Of a stretch of 64,000 nucleotides of DNA, positions 52,109-64,000 are shown in pieces. The notes beneath the pieces are model-generated. The model saw nothing but the letters and a program-made list of their open reading frames with translations. It did not search any database and had not been told where the DNA came from. The DNA is from Xylocopa sonorina (taxonomy: Eukaryota > Arthropoda > Insecta > Hymenoptera > Apidae), in contig NW_027490135.1 in assembly GCF_050948175.1 (NCBI RefSeq), positions 1,178,001 to 1,242,000 of the forward strand. Reading direction: 5' to 3'. The position numbers and the translations under genes are program-made. Every line of letters begins with the position of its first letter. Positions within the stretch are counted from its first letter, which is position 1.

Positions 52109-55100
52109 TTCAAATGAATGTGAATGCGATACTTCCTCGCTAGGAAATAGCGTTTGCAGATATCTACGTATCGTAGCAATAGCTTTCTGATGCTTCTTAA
52201 AACGCGAAATCGCATCTCATTTCTATGCTTCATGGTAAGATATAATATGATTTGCGAAGTGTTATGTATTCCTCGTCTACACTTCAAATGAATGTGAATG
52301 CGACACTTCCTCGCTAGGAAATAGCGTTTGCAGATGTCTACGTATAGTAGCAATAGATTTCTAATGCTCCTTAAAACGCGATATCGCATCTCATTTCTAT
52401 GTTTCATGGTAAGATATAATATGATTTGCGAAGTGTTATGTATTCCTCGTCTACAATTCAAATTAATGTAAATGCGATACTTCCTTGCTAGGAAATAGCG
52501 TTTGCAGATGTCTACGTATTGTAGCAATAGAGTTCTTATGATTCTTAAAACGCGATATCGCATCTCATTTCTATGGTTCATGGTAAGATATAATACGATT
52601 TGCGAAGAGTTATGTATTCGTCGCCTACACTTCAAATGAATGTAAATGCGACACTTCCTTGCTAGGAAATAGCGTCTGCAGATGTCTAGGTATCGTAGCG
52701 ATAGTGTTCTAATGCTTCTTAAAACGCGATATCGCATCTCATTTCTATGTTTCATGGTAAGATATAATATGATTTGCGAAGTGTTATGTATTCCTCGTCT
52801 ACGCTTCAAATGAATGTAAATGCGACACTTCCTGGCAAGGAAATAGCGTTTGCAGATGTCTACCTATCGTAGCAATAGAATTGTAATGCTTCTTAAAACG
52901 CGATATCGCATCTCATTTCTATGTTTCATGGTACGATATAATATGATTTGCGAAGTATTATGTATTCCTCGTCTACACTTCAAATGAATGTGAATGCGAC
53001 ACTTCCTCGCTAGGAAATAGCGTTTGCAGATGTCTACGTATCGTAGCAATAGAGTTCTTATGATTCTTAAAACGCGATATCGCATCTCATTTCTATGTTT
53101 CATGGTAAGATATAATATGATTTGCGAAGTGTTATGTATTCCTCGTCTACACTTCAAATGAATGTAAATGCGACACTTCCTTGCAAGGAAATAACGATTA
53201 CAGATGTCTACGTATCGTAGCAATAGAGTTCATATGATTCTTAAAACGCGATATCGCATCTCATTTCTATGTTTCATGGTAAGATATAAATGATTTGCGA
53301 AGTGTTATGTATTCCTCGTCAAAACTTCAAATGAATGTGAATGCGATACTTCCTCGCTAGGAAATAGCGTTTGCAGATGTCTACGTATCGTAGCAATAGC
53401 TTTCTAATGCTTCTTAAAACGCGATATCGCATCTCATTTATATGTTTTATGGTAAGATATAATATGATTTGCGAAGTGTCATGTATTCCTCGTCTACACT
53501 TCAAATGAATGTAAATGCGACACTACCTTGCTAGGAAATAGTGTCTGAAGATGTCTAGGTATCGTAGCAATAGAGTTCTAATGCTTCTAAAAACGCGATA
53601 TCGCATCTCATTTCTATGTTTCATGGTAAGATGTAATATGATTTGCGAAGTGTTATGTATTCCTCGTCTACACTTCAAATGAATGTGAATGCGATACTTC
53701 CTCGCTAGGAAATAGCGTTTGCAGATGTCTACGTATCGTAGCAATAGCTTTCTAGTGCTTCTTAAAACGCGAAATCGCATCTCATTTCTATGTTTCATGG
53801 TAAGATATAATATTCTTTGCGAAGTGTTATGCATTCCCCGTCTACGATTCAAATGGAAGTAAATGCGACACTTCCTTGCAAGGAAATAGCGTTTACAGAT
53901 GTCTACGTATCGTAGCAATAGAGTTCATGTGATTCTTAAAACGCGATACCGCATCTCATTTCTATGTTTCATGTTAAGATATAACATGATTCGCGAAGTG
54001 TTATGTATTCCTCGTCTACACTTCAAATGAATGTGAATGCGATACTTCCTCGCTAGGAAATAGCGTTTGCAGATGTCTACGTATCGTAGCAATAGATTTC
54101 TAATGCTCCTTAAAACGCGATATCGCATCTCATTTCTATGTTTCATGGTAAGATATAATATGATTTGCGAAGTGTTATGTATTCCTCGTCTACACTTCAA
54201 ATGAATGTAAATGCGACACTTCCTGGCAAGGAAATAGCGTTTGCAGATGTCTACCTATCGTAGCAATAGAATTGTAATGCTTCTTAAAACGCGATATCGC
54301 ATCTCATTTCTATGTTTCATGGTACGATATAATATGATTTGCGAAGTATTATGTATTCCTCGTCTACACTTCAAATGAATGTGAATGCGACACTTCCTCG
54401 CTAGGAAATAGCGTTTGCAGATGTCTACGTATCGTAGCAATAGAGTTCTTATGATTCTTAAAACGCGATATCGCATCTCATTTCTATGTTTCATGGTAAG
54501 ATAGAATATTCATTGCGAAGTGTTATGCATTCCTCGTCTACGATTCAAATGAAAGTAAATGCGAGACTTCCTAACAAGGAAATAACGATTGCAGATGTCT
54601 ACGTATCGTAGCAATAGAGTTCATATGATTCTTAAAACGCGATATCGCATCTCATTTCTATGTTTCATGGTAAGATATAACATGATTTGCGAAGTGTTAT
54701 GTATTCCTCGTCAACACTTCAAATGAATGTGAATGCGATACTTCCTCGCTAGGAAATAGCGTTTGCAGATGTCTACGTATCGTAGCAATAGCTTTCTAAT
54801 GCTTCTTAAAACGCGATATCGCATCTCATTTCTATGTTTCATGGTAAGATGTAATATGATTTGCGAAGTGTTATGCATTCCTCGTCTACACTTCAAATGA
54901 ATGTAAATGCGACACTTCCTTGCTAGGAAATAGCGTCTACAGATGTCTACCTATCGTAGCAATAGTGTTTTAATGCTTCTTAAAACGCGATATCGCATCT
55001 CATTTCTATGTTTCATGGTAAGATATAACATGATTTGCGAAGTGTTATGTATTCCTCGTCTACACTTCAAATGAATGTGAATGCGATACTTCCTCGCTAG

Positions 55101-57801
55101 GAAATAGCGTTGGCAGATGTCTACGTATCGTAGCAATAGCTTTCTAATGCTTCTTAAAACGCGAAATCGCATCTCATTTCTATGTTTCATGGTAAGATAT
55201 AATATTCTTTGCGAAGTGTTATGCATTCCCCGTCTACGATTCAAATGAAAGTAAATGCGACACTTCCTTGCAAGGAAATAGCGTTTACAGATGTCTACGT
55301 ATCGTAGCAATAGAGTTCATGTGATACTTAAAACGCGATATCGCATCTCATTTCTATGTTTCATGTTAAGATATAACATGATTCGCGAAGTGTTATGTAT
55401 TCCTCGTCTACACTTCAAATGAATGTGAATGCGATACTTCCTCGCTAGGAAATAGCGTTTGCAGATATCTACGTATCGTAGCAATAGCTTTCTGATGCTT
55501 CTTAAAACGCGAAATCGCATCTCATTTCTATGCTTCATGGTAAGATATAATATGATTTGCGAAGTGTTATGTATTCCTCGTCTACACTTCAAATGAATGT
55601 GAATGCGACACTTCCTCGCTAGGAAATAGCGTTTGCAGATGTCTACGTATAGTAGCAATAGATTTCTAATGCTCCTTAAAACGCGATATCGCATCTCATT
55701 TCTATGTTTCATGGTAAGATATAATATGATTTGCGAAGTGTTATGTATTCCTCGTCTACAATTCAAATTAATGTAAATGCGATACTTCCTTGCTAGGAAA
55801 TAGCGTTTGCAGATGTCTACGTATTGTAGCAATAGAGTTCTTATGATTCTTAAAACGCGATATCGCATCTCATTTCTATGGTTCATGGTAAGATATAATA
55901 CGATTTGCGAAGAGTTATGTATTCGTCGCCTACACTTCAAATGAATGTAAATGCGACACTTCCTTGCTAGGAAATAGCGTCTGCAGATGTCTAGGTATCG
56001 TAGCGATAGTGTTCTAATGCTTCTTAAAACGCGATATCGCATCTCATTTCTATGTTTCATGGTAAGATATAATATGATTTGCGAAGTGTTATGTATTCCT
56101 CGTCTACGCTTCAAATGAATGTAAATGCGACACTTCCTGGCAAGGAAATAGCGTTTGCAGATGTCTACCTATCGTAGCAATAGAATTGTAATGCTTCTTA
56201 AAACGCGATATCGCATCTCATTTCTATGTTTCATGGTACGATATAATATGATTTGCGAAGTATTATGTATTCCTCGTCTACACTTCAAATGAATGTGAAT
56301 GCGACACTTCCTCGCTAGGAAATAGCGTTTGCAGATGTCTACGTATCGTAGCAATAGAGTTCTTATGATTCTTAAAACGCGATATCGCATCTCATTTCTA
56401 TGTTTCATGGTAAGATATAATATGATTTGCGAAGTGTTATGTATTCCTCGTCTACACTTCAAATGAATGTAAATGCGACACTTCCTTGCAAGGAAATAAC
56501 GATTACAGATGTCTACGTATCGTAGCAATAGAGTTCATATGATTCTTAAAACGCGATATCGCATCTCATTTCTATGTTTCATGGTAAGATATAAATGATT
56601 TGCGAAGTGTTATGTATTCCTCGTCAAAACTTCAAATGAATGTGAATGCGATACTTCCTCGCTAGGAAATAGCGTTTGCAGATGTCTACGTATCGTAGCA
56701 ATAGCTTTCTAATGCTTCTTAAAACGCGATATCGCATCTCATTTATATGTTTTATGGTAAGATATAATATGATTTGCGAAGTGTCATGTATTCCTCGTCT
56801 ACACTTCAAATGAATGTAAATGCGACACTACCTTGCTAGGAAATAGTGTCTGAAGATGTCTAGGTATCGTAGCAATAGAGTTCTAATGCTTCTAAAAACG
56901 CGATATCGCATCTCATTTCTATGTTTCATGGTAAGATGTAATATGATTTGCGAAGTGTTATGTATTCCTCGTCTACACTTCAAATGAATGTGAATGCGAT
57001 ACTTCCTCGCTAGGAAATAGCGTTTGCAGATGTCTACGTATCGTAGCAATAGCTTTCTAGTGCTTCTTAAAACGCGAAATCGCATCTCATTTCTATGTTT
57101 CATGGTAAGATATAATATTCTTTGCGAAGTGTTATGCATTCCCCGTCTACGATTCAAATGGAAGTAAATGCGACACTTCCTTGCAAGGAAATAGCGTTTA
57201 CAGATGTCTACGTATCGTAGCAATAGAGTTCATGTGATTCTTAAAACGCGATACCGCATCTCATTTCTATGTTTCATGTTAAGATATAACATGATTCGCG
57301 AAGTGTTATGTATTCCTCGTCTACACTTCAAATGAATGTGAATGCGATACTTCCTCGCTAGGAAATAGCGTTTGCAGATGTCTACGTATCGTAGCAATAG
57401 ATTTCTAATGCTCCTTAAAACGCGATATCGCATCTCATTTCTATGTTTCATGGTAAGATATAATATGATTTGCGAAGTGTTATGTATTCCTCGTCTACAC
57501 TTCAAATGAATGTAAATGCGACACTTCCTGGCAAGGAAATAGCGTTTGCAGATGTCTACCTATCGTAGCAATAGAATTGTAATGCTTCTTAAAACGCGAT
57601 ATCGCATCTCATTTCTATGTTTCATGGTACGATATAATATGATTTGCGAAGTATTATGTATTCCTCGTCTACACTTCAAATGAATGTGAATGCGACACTT
57701 CCTCGCTAGGAAATAGCGTTTGCAGATGTCTACGTATCGTAGCAATAGAGTTCTTATGATTCTTAAAACGCGATATCGCATCTCATTTCTATGTTTCATG
57801 G
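51192..57801. repeat. 19-mer (3305 bp) perfect-phase tandem duplication
   Basis: Copy 1 is about 51192-54496 and copy 2 about 54497-57801 (19 x 174 minus 1 bp). The junction is visible near 54497. There the canonical start TCATGGTAAGATA runs directly into the R-type body GAATATTCATTGCG, making a hybrid monomer absent from copy 1. Rare sites CGATTACAG, CTACAATTCAAATTAATG and ATTCGTCGCC repeat at offset 3305. Confidence 0.9.
54483..54540. repeat. Hybrid canonical/R-type monomer: recombination junction
   Basis: The unit begins as a canonical monomer with an intact GCGATATCGC and TCATGGTAAG. It then switches to the R-type sequence GATAGAATATTCATTGCG and TATGCATTCC. R-type bodies with GATAGAATATTC elsewhere (38458, 44722, 51160) follow GAGATATTGC. 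The switch marks the crossover point that created the 3305-bp duplication, placed within the roughly 10 bp of shared AAGATA sequence. Confidence 0.8.
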
Positions 57802-59660
57802 TAAGATATAATATGATTTGCGAAGTGTTATGTATTCCTCGTCTACACTTCAAATGAATGTAAATGCGACACTTCCTTGCAAGGAAATAACGATTGCAGA
57901 TGTCTACGTATCGTAGCAATAGAGTTCATATGATTCTTAAAACGCGATATCGCATCTCATTTCTATGTTTCATGGTAAGATATAAATGATTTGCGAAGTG
58001 TTATGTATTCCTCGTCAAAACTTCAAATGAATGTGAATGCGATACTTCCTCGCTAGGAAATAGCGTTTGCAGATGTCTACGTATCGTAGCAATAGCTTTC
58101 TAATGCTTCTTAAAACGCGATATCGCATCTCATTTATATGTTTTATGGTAAGATATAATATGATTTGCGAAGTGTCATGTATTCCTCGTCTACACTTCAA
58201 ATGAATGTAAATGCGACACTACCTTGCTAGGAAATAGTGTCTGAAGATGTCTAGGTATCGTAGCAATAGAGTTCTAATGCTTCTTAAAACGCGATATCGC
58301 ATCTCATTTCTATGTTTCATGGTAAGATGTAATATGATTTGCGAAGTGTTATGTATTCCTCGTCTACACTTCAAATGAATGTGAATGCGATACTTCCTCG
58401 CTAGGAAATAGCGTTTGCAGATGTCTACGTATCGTAGCAATAGCTTTCTAGTGCTTCTTAAAACGCGAAATCGCATCTCATTTCTATGTTTCATGGTAAG
58501 ATATAATATTCTTTGCGAAGTGTTATGCATTCCCCGTCTACGATTCAAATGGAAGTAAATGCGACACTTCCTTGCAAGGAAATAGCGTTTACAGATGTCT
58601 ACGTATCGTAGCAATAGAGTTCATGTGATTCTTAAAACGCGATACCGCATCTCATTTCTATGTTTCATGTTAAGATATAACATGATTCGCGAAGTGTTAT
58701 GTATTCCTCGTCTACACTTCAAATGAATGTGAATGCGATACTTCCTCGCTAGGAAATAGCGTTTGCAGATGTCTACGTATCGTAGCAATAGATTTCTAAT
58801 GCTCCTTAAAACGCGATATCGCATCTCATTTCTATGTTTCATGGTAAGATATAATATGATTTGCGAAGTGTTATGTATTCCTCGTCTACACTTCAAATGA
58901 ATGTAAATGCGACACTTCCTGGCAAGGAAATAGCGTTTGCAGATGTCTACCTATCGTAGCAATAGAATTGTAATGCTTCTTAAAACGCGATATCGCATCT
59001 CATTTCTATGTTTCATGGTACGATATAATATGATTTGCGAAGTATTATGTATTCCTCGTCTACACTTCAAATGAATGTGAATGCGACACTTCCTCGCTAG
59101 GAAATAGCGTTTGCAGATGTCTACGTATCGTAGCAATAGAGTTCTTATGATTCTTAAAACGCGATATCGCATCTCATTTCTATGTTTCATGGTAAGATAT
59201 AATATGATTTGCGAAGTGTTATGTATTCCTCGTCTACACTTCAAATGAATGTAAATGCGACACTTCCTTGCAAGGAAATAACGATTGCAGATGTCTACGT
59301 ATCGTAGCAATAGAGTTCATATAATTCTTAAAACGCGATATCGCATCTCATTTCTATGTTTCATGGTAAGATATAAATGATTTGCGAAGTGTTATGTATT
59401 CCTCGTCAAAACTTCAAATGAATGTGAATGCGATACTTCCTCGCTAGGAAATAGCGTTTGCAGATGTCTACGTATCGTAGCAATAGCTTTCTAATGCTTC
59501 TTAAAACGCGATATCGCATCTCATTTATATGTTTTATGGTAAGATATAATATGATTTGCGAAGTGTCATGTATTCCTCGTCTACACTTCAAATGAATGTA
59601 AATGCGACACTTCCTTGCTAGGAAATAGTGTCTGAAGATGTCTAGGTATCGTAGCAATAG
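56135..59660. repeat. 8-mer (1391 bp) higher-order repeat, about 2.5 copies
   Basis: CCTGGCAAGG at 56135, 57526 and 58917 gives two 1391-bp periods. Third-copy identity stops near 59660, where TTCATATGATTC replaces TTCTAATGCTTC. Each copy contains one 173-bp GATATAAATGATTT unit. Differences include CGATTACAG (56500) versus CGATTGCAG (57890) and TTCTAAAAACG (56890) versus TTCTTAAAACG (58280). Confidence 0.9.
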
Positions 59661-61926
59661 AGTTCATATGATTCTTAAAACGCGATATCGCATCTCATTT
59701 CTATGTTTCATGGTAAGATATAATATGATTTGCGAAGTGTTATGTATTCCTCGTCAACACTTCAAATGAATGTAAATGGGACACTTCCTTGCAAGGAAGT
59801 AGCGTTTGCAGATGTCTACGTATCGAAGCAATAGAGTTCAGAAGCTTCTTAAAACGAGATATTGCATCTCATTTATATGTTTTATGGTAAGATATAATAT
59901 GATTTGCGAAGTGTCATGTATTCCTCGTCTACACTTCAAATGAAAGTAAATGCGACACTTCCTTGCAAGGAAATAGCGTTTACAGATGTCTACGTATCGT
60001 AGCAATAGAGTTCATGTGATTCTTAAAACGCGATATCGCATCTCATTTCTATGTTTCATGTTAAGATATAACATGATTCGCGAAGTGTTATGTATTCCTC
60101 GTCTACACTTCAAATGAATGTGAATGCGATACTTCCTCGCTAGGAAATAGCGTTTGCAGATGTCTACGTATCGTAGCAATAGATTTCTAATGCTCCTTAA
60201 AACGCGATACCGCATCTCATTTCTATGTTTCATGGTAAGATATAATATGATTTGCGAAGTGTTATGTATTCCTCGTCTACACTTCAAATTAATGTAAATG
60301 CGATATTTCCTTGCTAGGAAATAGCGTTTGCAGATGTCTACGTATCGTAGCAATAGAGTTCTTATGATTCTTAAAACGCGATATCGCATCTCATTTCTAT
60401 GGTTCATGGTAAGATATAATACGATTTGCGAAGAGTTATGTATTCCTCGCCTACACTTCAAGTGAATGTAAATGCGACACTTCCTTGCAAGGAAATAGCG
60501 TCTGCAGATGTCTAGGTATCGTAGCGATAGTGTTCTAATGCTTCTTAAAACGCGATATCGCATCTCACTTCTATGTTTCATGGTAAGATATAATATGATT
60601 TGCGAAGTGTTATGTATTCCTCGTCTACACTTCAAATGAATGTAAATGCGACACTTCCTGGCAAGGAAATAGCGTTTGCAGATGTCTACCTATCGTAGCA
60701 ATAGAATTGTAATGCTTCTTAAAACGCGATATCGCATCTCATTTCTATGTTTCATGGTACGATATAATATGATTTGCGAAGTATTATGTATTCCTCGTCT
60801 ACACTTCAAATGAATGTGAATGCGACACTTCCTCGCTATTAAATAGCGTTTGCAGATGTCTACGTATCGTAGCAATAGAGTTCTTATGATTCTTAAAACG
60901 CGATATCGCATCTCATTTCTATGTTTCATGGTAAGATATAATATGATTTGCGAAGTGTTATGTATTCCTCGTCTACACTTCAAATGAATGTAAATGCGAC
61001 ACTTCCTTGCAAGGAAATAACGATTGCAGATGTCTACGTATCGTAGCAATAGAGTTCATATGATTCTTAAAACGCGATATCGCATCTCATTTCTATGTTT
61101 CATGGTAAGATATAACATGATTTGCGAAGTGTTATGTATTCTTCGTCAGCACTTCAAATGAATGTGAATGCGATACTTCCTCGCTAGGAAATAGCGTTTG
61201 CAGATGTCTACGTATCGTAGCAATAGCTTTCTAATGCTTCTTAAAACGCGATATCGCATCTCATTTCTATGTTTCATGGTAAGATATAACATGATTTGCG
61301 AAGTGTTATGTATTCTTCGTCAACACTTCAAATGAATGTGAATGCGATACTTCCTCGCTAGGAAATAGCGTTTGCAGATGTCTACGTATCGTAGCAATAG
61401 AGTTCTTATGATTCTTGAAACGCGATATCGCATCTCATTTCTATTTTTCATGGTAAGATATAATATGATTTGCGAAGTGTTATGTATTCCTCGTCTACAC
61501 TTCAAATGAATGTAAATGCGACACTTCCTTGCAAGGAAATAACGATTACAGATGTCTACGTATCGTAGCAATAGAGTTCATATGATTCTTAAAACGCGAT
61601 ATCGCATCTCATTTCTATGTTTCATGGTAAGATATAAATGATTTGCGAAGTGTTATGTATTCCTCCTCTACACTTGAAATGAATGTAAATGCGACACTTC
61701 CTTGCTAGGAAATAGCGTCTGCAGATATCTAGGTATCGTAGCAATAGAGTTCTAATGCTTCTTAAAACGCGATATCGCATCTCATTTCTATGTTTCATGG
61801 TAAGATGTAATATGATTTGCGAAGTGTTATGTATTCCTCCTCTACACTTCAAATGAATGTAAATGCGACACTTCCTTGCCAGGAAATAGCGTTTGCAAAT
61901 GTCTACCTATCGTAGCAATAGAATTC
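59661..61926. repeat. Mixed monomers between the 8-mer HOR and the last block
   Basis: About 13 monomers, including an R-type unit at 59856 with TTCAGAAGCTTC before it that switches partway to the TTTATATGTTTTATGG type. The segment 60.65-61.05 kb matches the 8-mer family. Small private variants occur, such as CGCTATTAAATAG near 60835 and TATTCTTCGTC near 61140 and 61313. There is no gene. Confidence 0.65.
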
Positions 61927-64000
61927 TAATGCTTCTTAAAACGCGATATCGCATCTCATTTCTATGTTTCATGGTAAGATGTAATATGATTTGCGAAGTG
62001 TTATGCATTCCTCGTCTACACTTCAAATGAATGTAAATGCGACACTTCCTTGCTAGGAAATAGCGTCTACAGATGTCTACCTATCGTAGCAATAGTGTTT
62101 TAATGCTTCTTAAAACGCGATATCGCATCTCATTTCTATGTTTCATGGTAAGATATAACATGATTTGCGAAGTGTTATGTATTCCTCGTCTACACTTCAA
62201 ATGAATGTGAATGCGATACTTCCTCGCTAGGAAATAGCGTTGGCAGATGTCTACGTATCGTAGCAATAGCTTTCTAATGCTTCTTAAAACGCGAAATCGC
62301 ATCTCATTTCTATGTTTCATGGTAAGATATAATATTCTTTGCGAAGTGTTATGCATTCCCCGTCTACGATTCAAATGAAAGTAAATGCGACACTTCCTTG
62401 CAAGGAAATAGCGTTTACAGATGTCTACGTATCGTAGCAATAGAGTTCATGTGATACTTAAAACGCGATATCGCATCTCATTTCTATGTTTCATGTTAAG
62501 ATATAACATGATTCGCGAAGTGTTATGTATTCCTCGTCTACACTTCAAATGAATGTGAATGCGATACTTCCTCGCTAGGAAATAGCGTTTGCAGATGTCT
62601 ACGTATCGTAGCAATAGCTTTCTGATGCTTCTTAAAACGCGAAATCGCATCTCATTTCTATGCTTCATGGTAAGATATAATATGATTTGCGAAGTGTTAT
62701 GTATTCCTCGTCTACACTTCAAATGAATGTGAATGCGACACTTCCTCGCTAGGAAATAGCGTTTGCAGATGTCTACGTATAGTAGCAATAGATTTCTAAT
62801 GCTCCTTAAAACGCGATATCGCATCTCATTTCTATGTTTCATGGTAAGATATAATATGATTTGCGAAGTGTTATGTATTCCTCGTCTACAATTCAAATTA
62901 ATGTAAATGCGATACTTCCTTGCTAGGAAATAGCGTTTGCAGATGTCTACGTATTGTAGCAATAGAGTTCTTATGATTCTTAAAACGCGATATCGCATCT
63001 CATTTCTATGGTTCATGGCAAGATATAATACGATTTGCGAAGAGTTATGTATTCGTCGCCTACACTTCAAATGAATGTAAATGCGACACTTCCTTGCTAG
63101 GAAATAGCGTCTGCAGATGTCTAGGTATCGTAGCGATAGTGTTCTAATGCTTCTTAAAACGCGATATCGCATCTCATTTCTATGTTTCATGGTAAGATAT
63201 AATATGATTTGCGAAGTGTTATGTATTCCTCGTCTACGCTTCAAATGAATGTAAATGCGACACTTCCTGGCAAGGAAATAGCGTTTGCAGATGTCTACCT
63301 ATCGTAGCAATAGAATTGTAATGCTTCTTAAAACGCGATATCGCATCTCATTTCTATGTTTCATGGTACGATATAATATGATTTGCGAAGTATTATGTAT
63401 TCCTCGTCTACACTTCAAATGAATGTGAATGCGACACTTCCTCGCTAGGAAATAGCGTTTGCAGATGTCTACGTATCGTAGCAATAGGGTTCTTATGATT
63501 CTTGAAACGCGATATCGCATCTCATTTCTATGTTTCATGGTAAGATATAATATGATTTGCGAAGTGTTATGTATTCCTCGTCTACACTTCAAATGAATGT
63601 AAATGCGACACTTCCTTGCAAGGAAATAACGATTGCAGATGTCTACGTATCGTAGCAATAGAGTTCATATGATTCTTAAAACGCGATATCGCATCTCATT
63701 TCTATGTTTCATGGTAAGATATAAATGATTTGCGAAGTGTTATGTATTCCTCGTCAAAACTTCAAATGAATGTGAATGCGATACTTCCTCGCTAGGAAAT
63801 AGCGTTTGCAGATGTCTACGTATCGTAGCAATAGCTTTCTAATGCTTCTTAAAACGCGATATCGCATCTCATTTATATGTTTTATGGTAAGATATAATAT
63901 GATTTGCGAAGTGTCATGTATTCCTCGTCTACACTTCAAATGAATGTAAATGCGACACTACCTTGCTAGGAAATAGTGTCTGAAGATGTCTAGGTATCGT
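61927..64000. repeat. Further copy of the 54.8-56.9 kb segment, cut by the window end
   Basis: Matches 54797-56870 at an offset of 7130 bp (41 x 174 minus 4, explained by four 173-bp units between them). Private changes include CATGGCAAG at 63015 and GGGTTCTTATG near 63487. The HOR continues beyond the window. Confidence 0.85.

Larger units (their letters stand above)
1..64000. repeat. 174-bp satellite DNA array spanning the entire window
   Basis: Every position belongs to a tandem repeat whose unit can be phased on GCGATATCGC. Successive anchors at 34, 207, 381, 555 and 729 give intervals of 173, 174, 174 and 174 bp. The last anchor is at 63856, making 367 intervals. All monomers lie in the same orientation, and no transposon, gene or unique DNA interrupts them. 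Most monomers differ from one another by scattered substitutions, whereas HOR copies are almost identical. Known biology: satellites of roughly nucleosomal length with nested HORs are typical of eukaryotic centromeres and pericentromeres. Inference: this is a centromeric or heterochromatic array. The family is not recognised, so neither species nor chromosomal location can be fixed from sequence alone. No stretch of the window contains a supportable gene. Confidence 0.98.

Noticed and set aside
1..64000. Roughly 150 open reading frames of 61-552 codons, almost all on the minus strand
   Set aside because: All are the same 58-residue unit read from the satellite in one frame. They stop at single-base variants or indel monomers, show no conserved start or domain, and vary freely in amino acids. 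They reflect repeat length, not coding.
1..64000. CRISPR array
   Set aside because: The whole 174-bp unit repeats. There are no short direct repeats separated by unique spacers and no cas genes.
1..64000. Transposon, telomere, tRNA or rRNA sequence
   Set aside because: No terminal inverted repeats, target-site duplications, poly-A tails, telomeric hexamers or RNA-gene motifs were seen. Every stretch can be assigned to the monomer.
1..64000. Assignment to a named satellite (for example primate 171-bp alpha, Arabidopsis 178-bp or honeybee 176-bp AluI)
   Set aside because: Only the unit length is similar. I could not match sequence from memory, and length alone is not evidence of identity.

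Overview
The whole 64-kb window is one uninterrupted, head-to-tail satellite DNA array. Its monomer is 174 bp (about 36% G+C in my hand consensus). Numbering each monomer from the first base of the motif GCGATATCGC, I count 367 complete monomers between positions 34 and 63855, plus a 33-bp fragment at the left edge and a 145-bp fragment at the right edge. The length bookkeeping closes exactly. 367 x 174 bp overshoots the measured distance by 36 bp, and the indels I located also sum to -36: ten -1 deletions of one type, eight -1 deletions of another, one -3, one -27 and six +2 insertions. I see no protein gene, tRNA, rRNA, transposon, inverted segment or unique sequence.

A megabase-style satellite with nested higher-order repeats (HORs) points to a eukaryotic nuclear genome, most likely centromeric or other constitutive heterochromatin, from a long-read assembly. 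CpG is not depleted (about 9 per monomer against about 5.7 expected from base composition). That argues against a heavily CpG-methylated vertebrate or plant centromere and is compatible with an invertebrate such as an insect. I do not recognise the monomer and do not name a species.

Layout. 0-10.9 kb: mostly diverse monomers with short duplications and one 147-bp deletion monomer. 10.9-16.1 kb: an 11-mer tandem duplication (1915 bp) followed by a 6-mer duplication (1044 bp). 16.3-26.3 kb: an 18-mer HOR (3133 bp) repeated about 2.6 times, carrying a gene-conversion-like patch and a truncated last copy. 27.2-31.0 kb: a 9-mer HOR (1566 bp), part of which reappears at 34.1-36.2 kb. 32.1-34.1 kb: an 8-mer (1391 bp) duplication. 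36.2-39.7 kb: mixed monomers. 39.7-52.1 kb: two nearly identical 5.9-kb blocks 6438 bp (37 monomers) apart, each containing its own 10-mer (1740 bp) duplication. 51.2-57.8 kb: a 19-mer (3305 bp) tandem duplication. 56.1-59.7 kb: an 8-mer (1391 bp) in about 2.5 copies. 61.9-64.0 kb: a further copy of the 54.8-56.9 kb segment that runs off the window.

The many minus-strand open frames encode one basic 58-residue repeat. They exist only because 174 is divisible by 3 and one frame of the consensus lacks stops; I treat them as artefacts. The real biology here is the repeat architecture: per-monomer dyad symmetries, a distinctive variant monomer that punctuates the HORs and has lost the main palindrome, and a dense record of recent unequal exchange and conversion.
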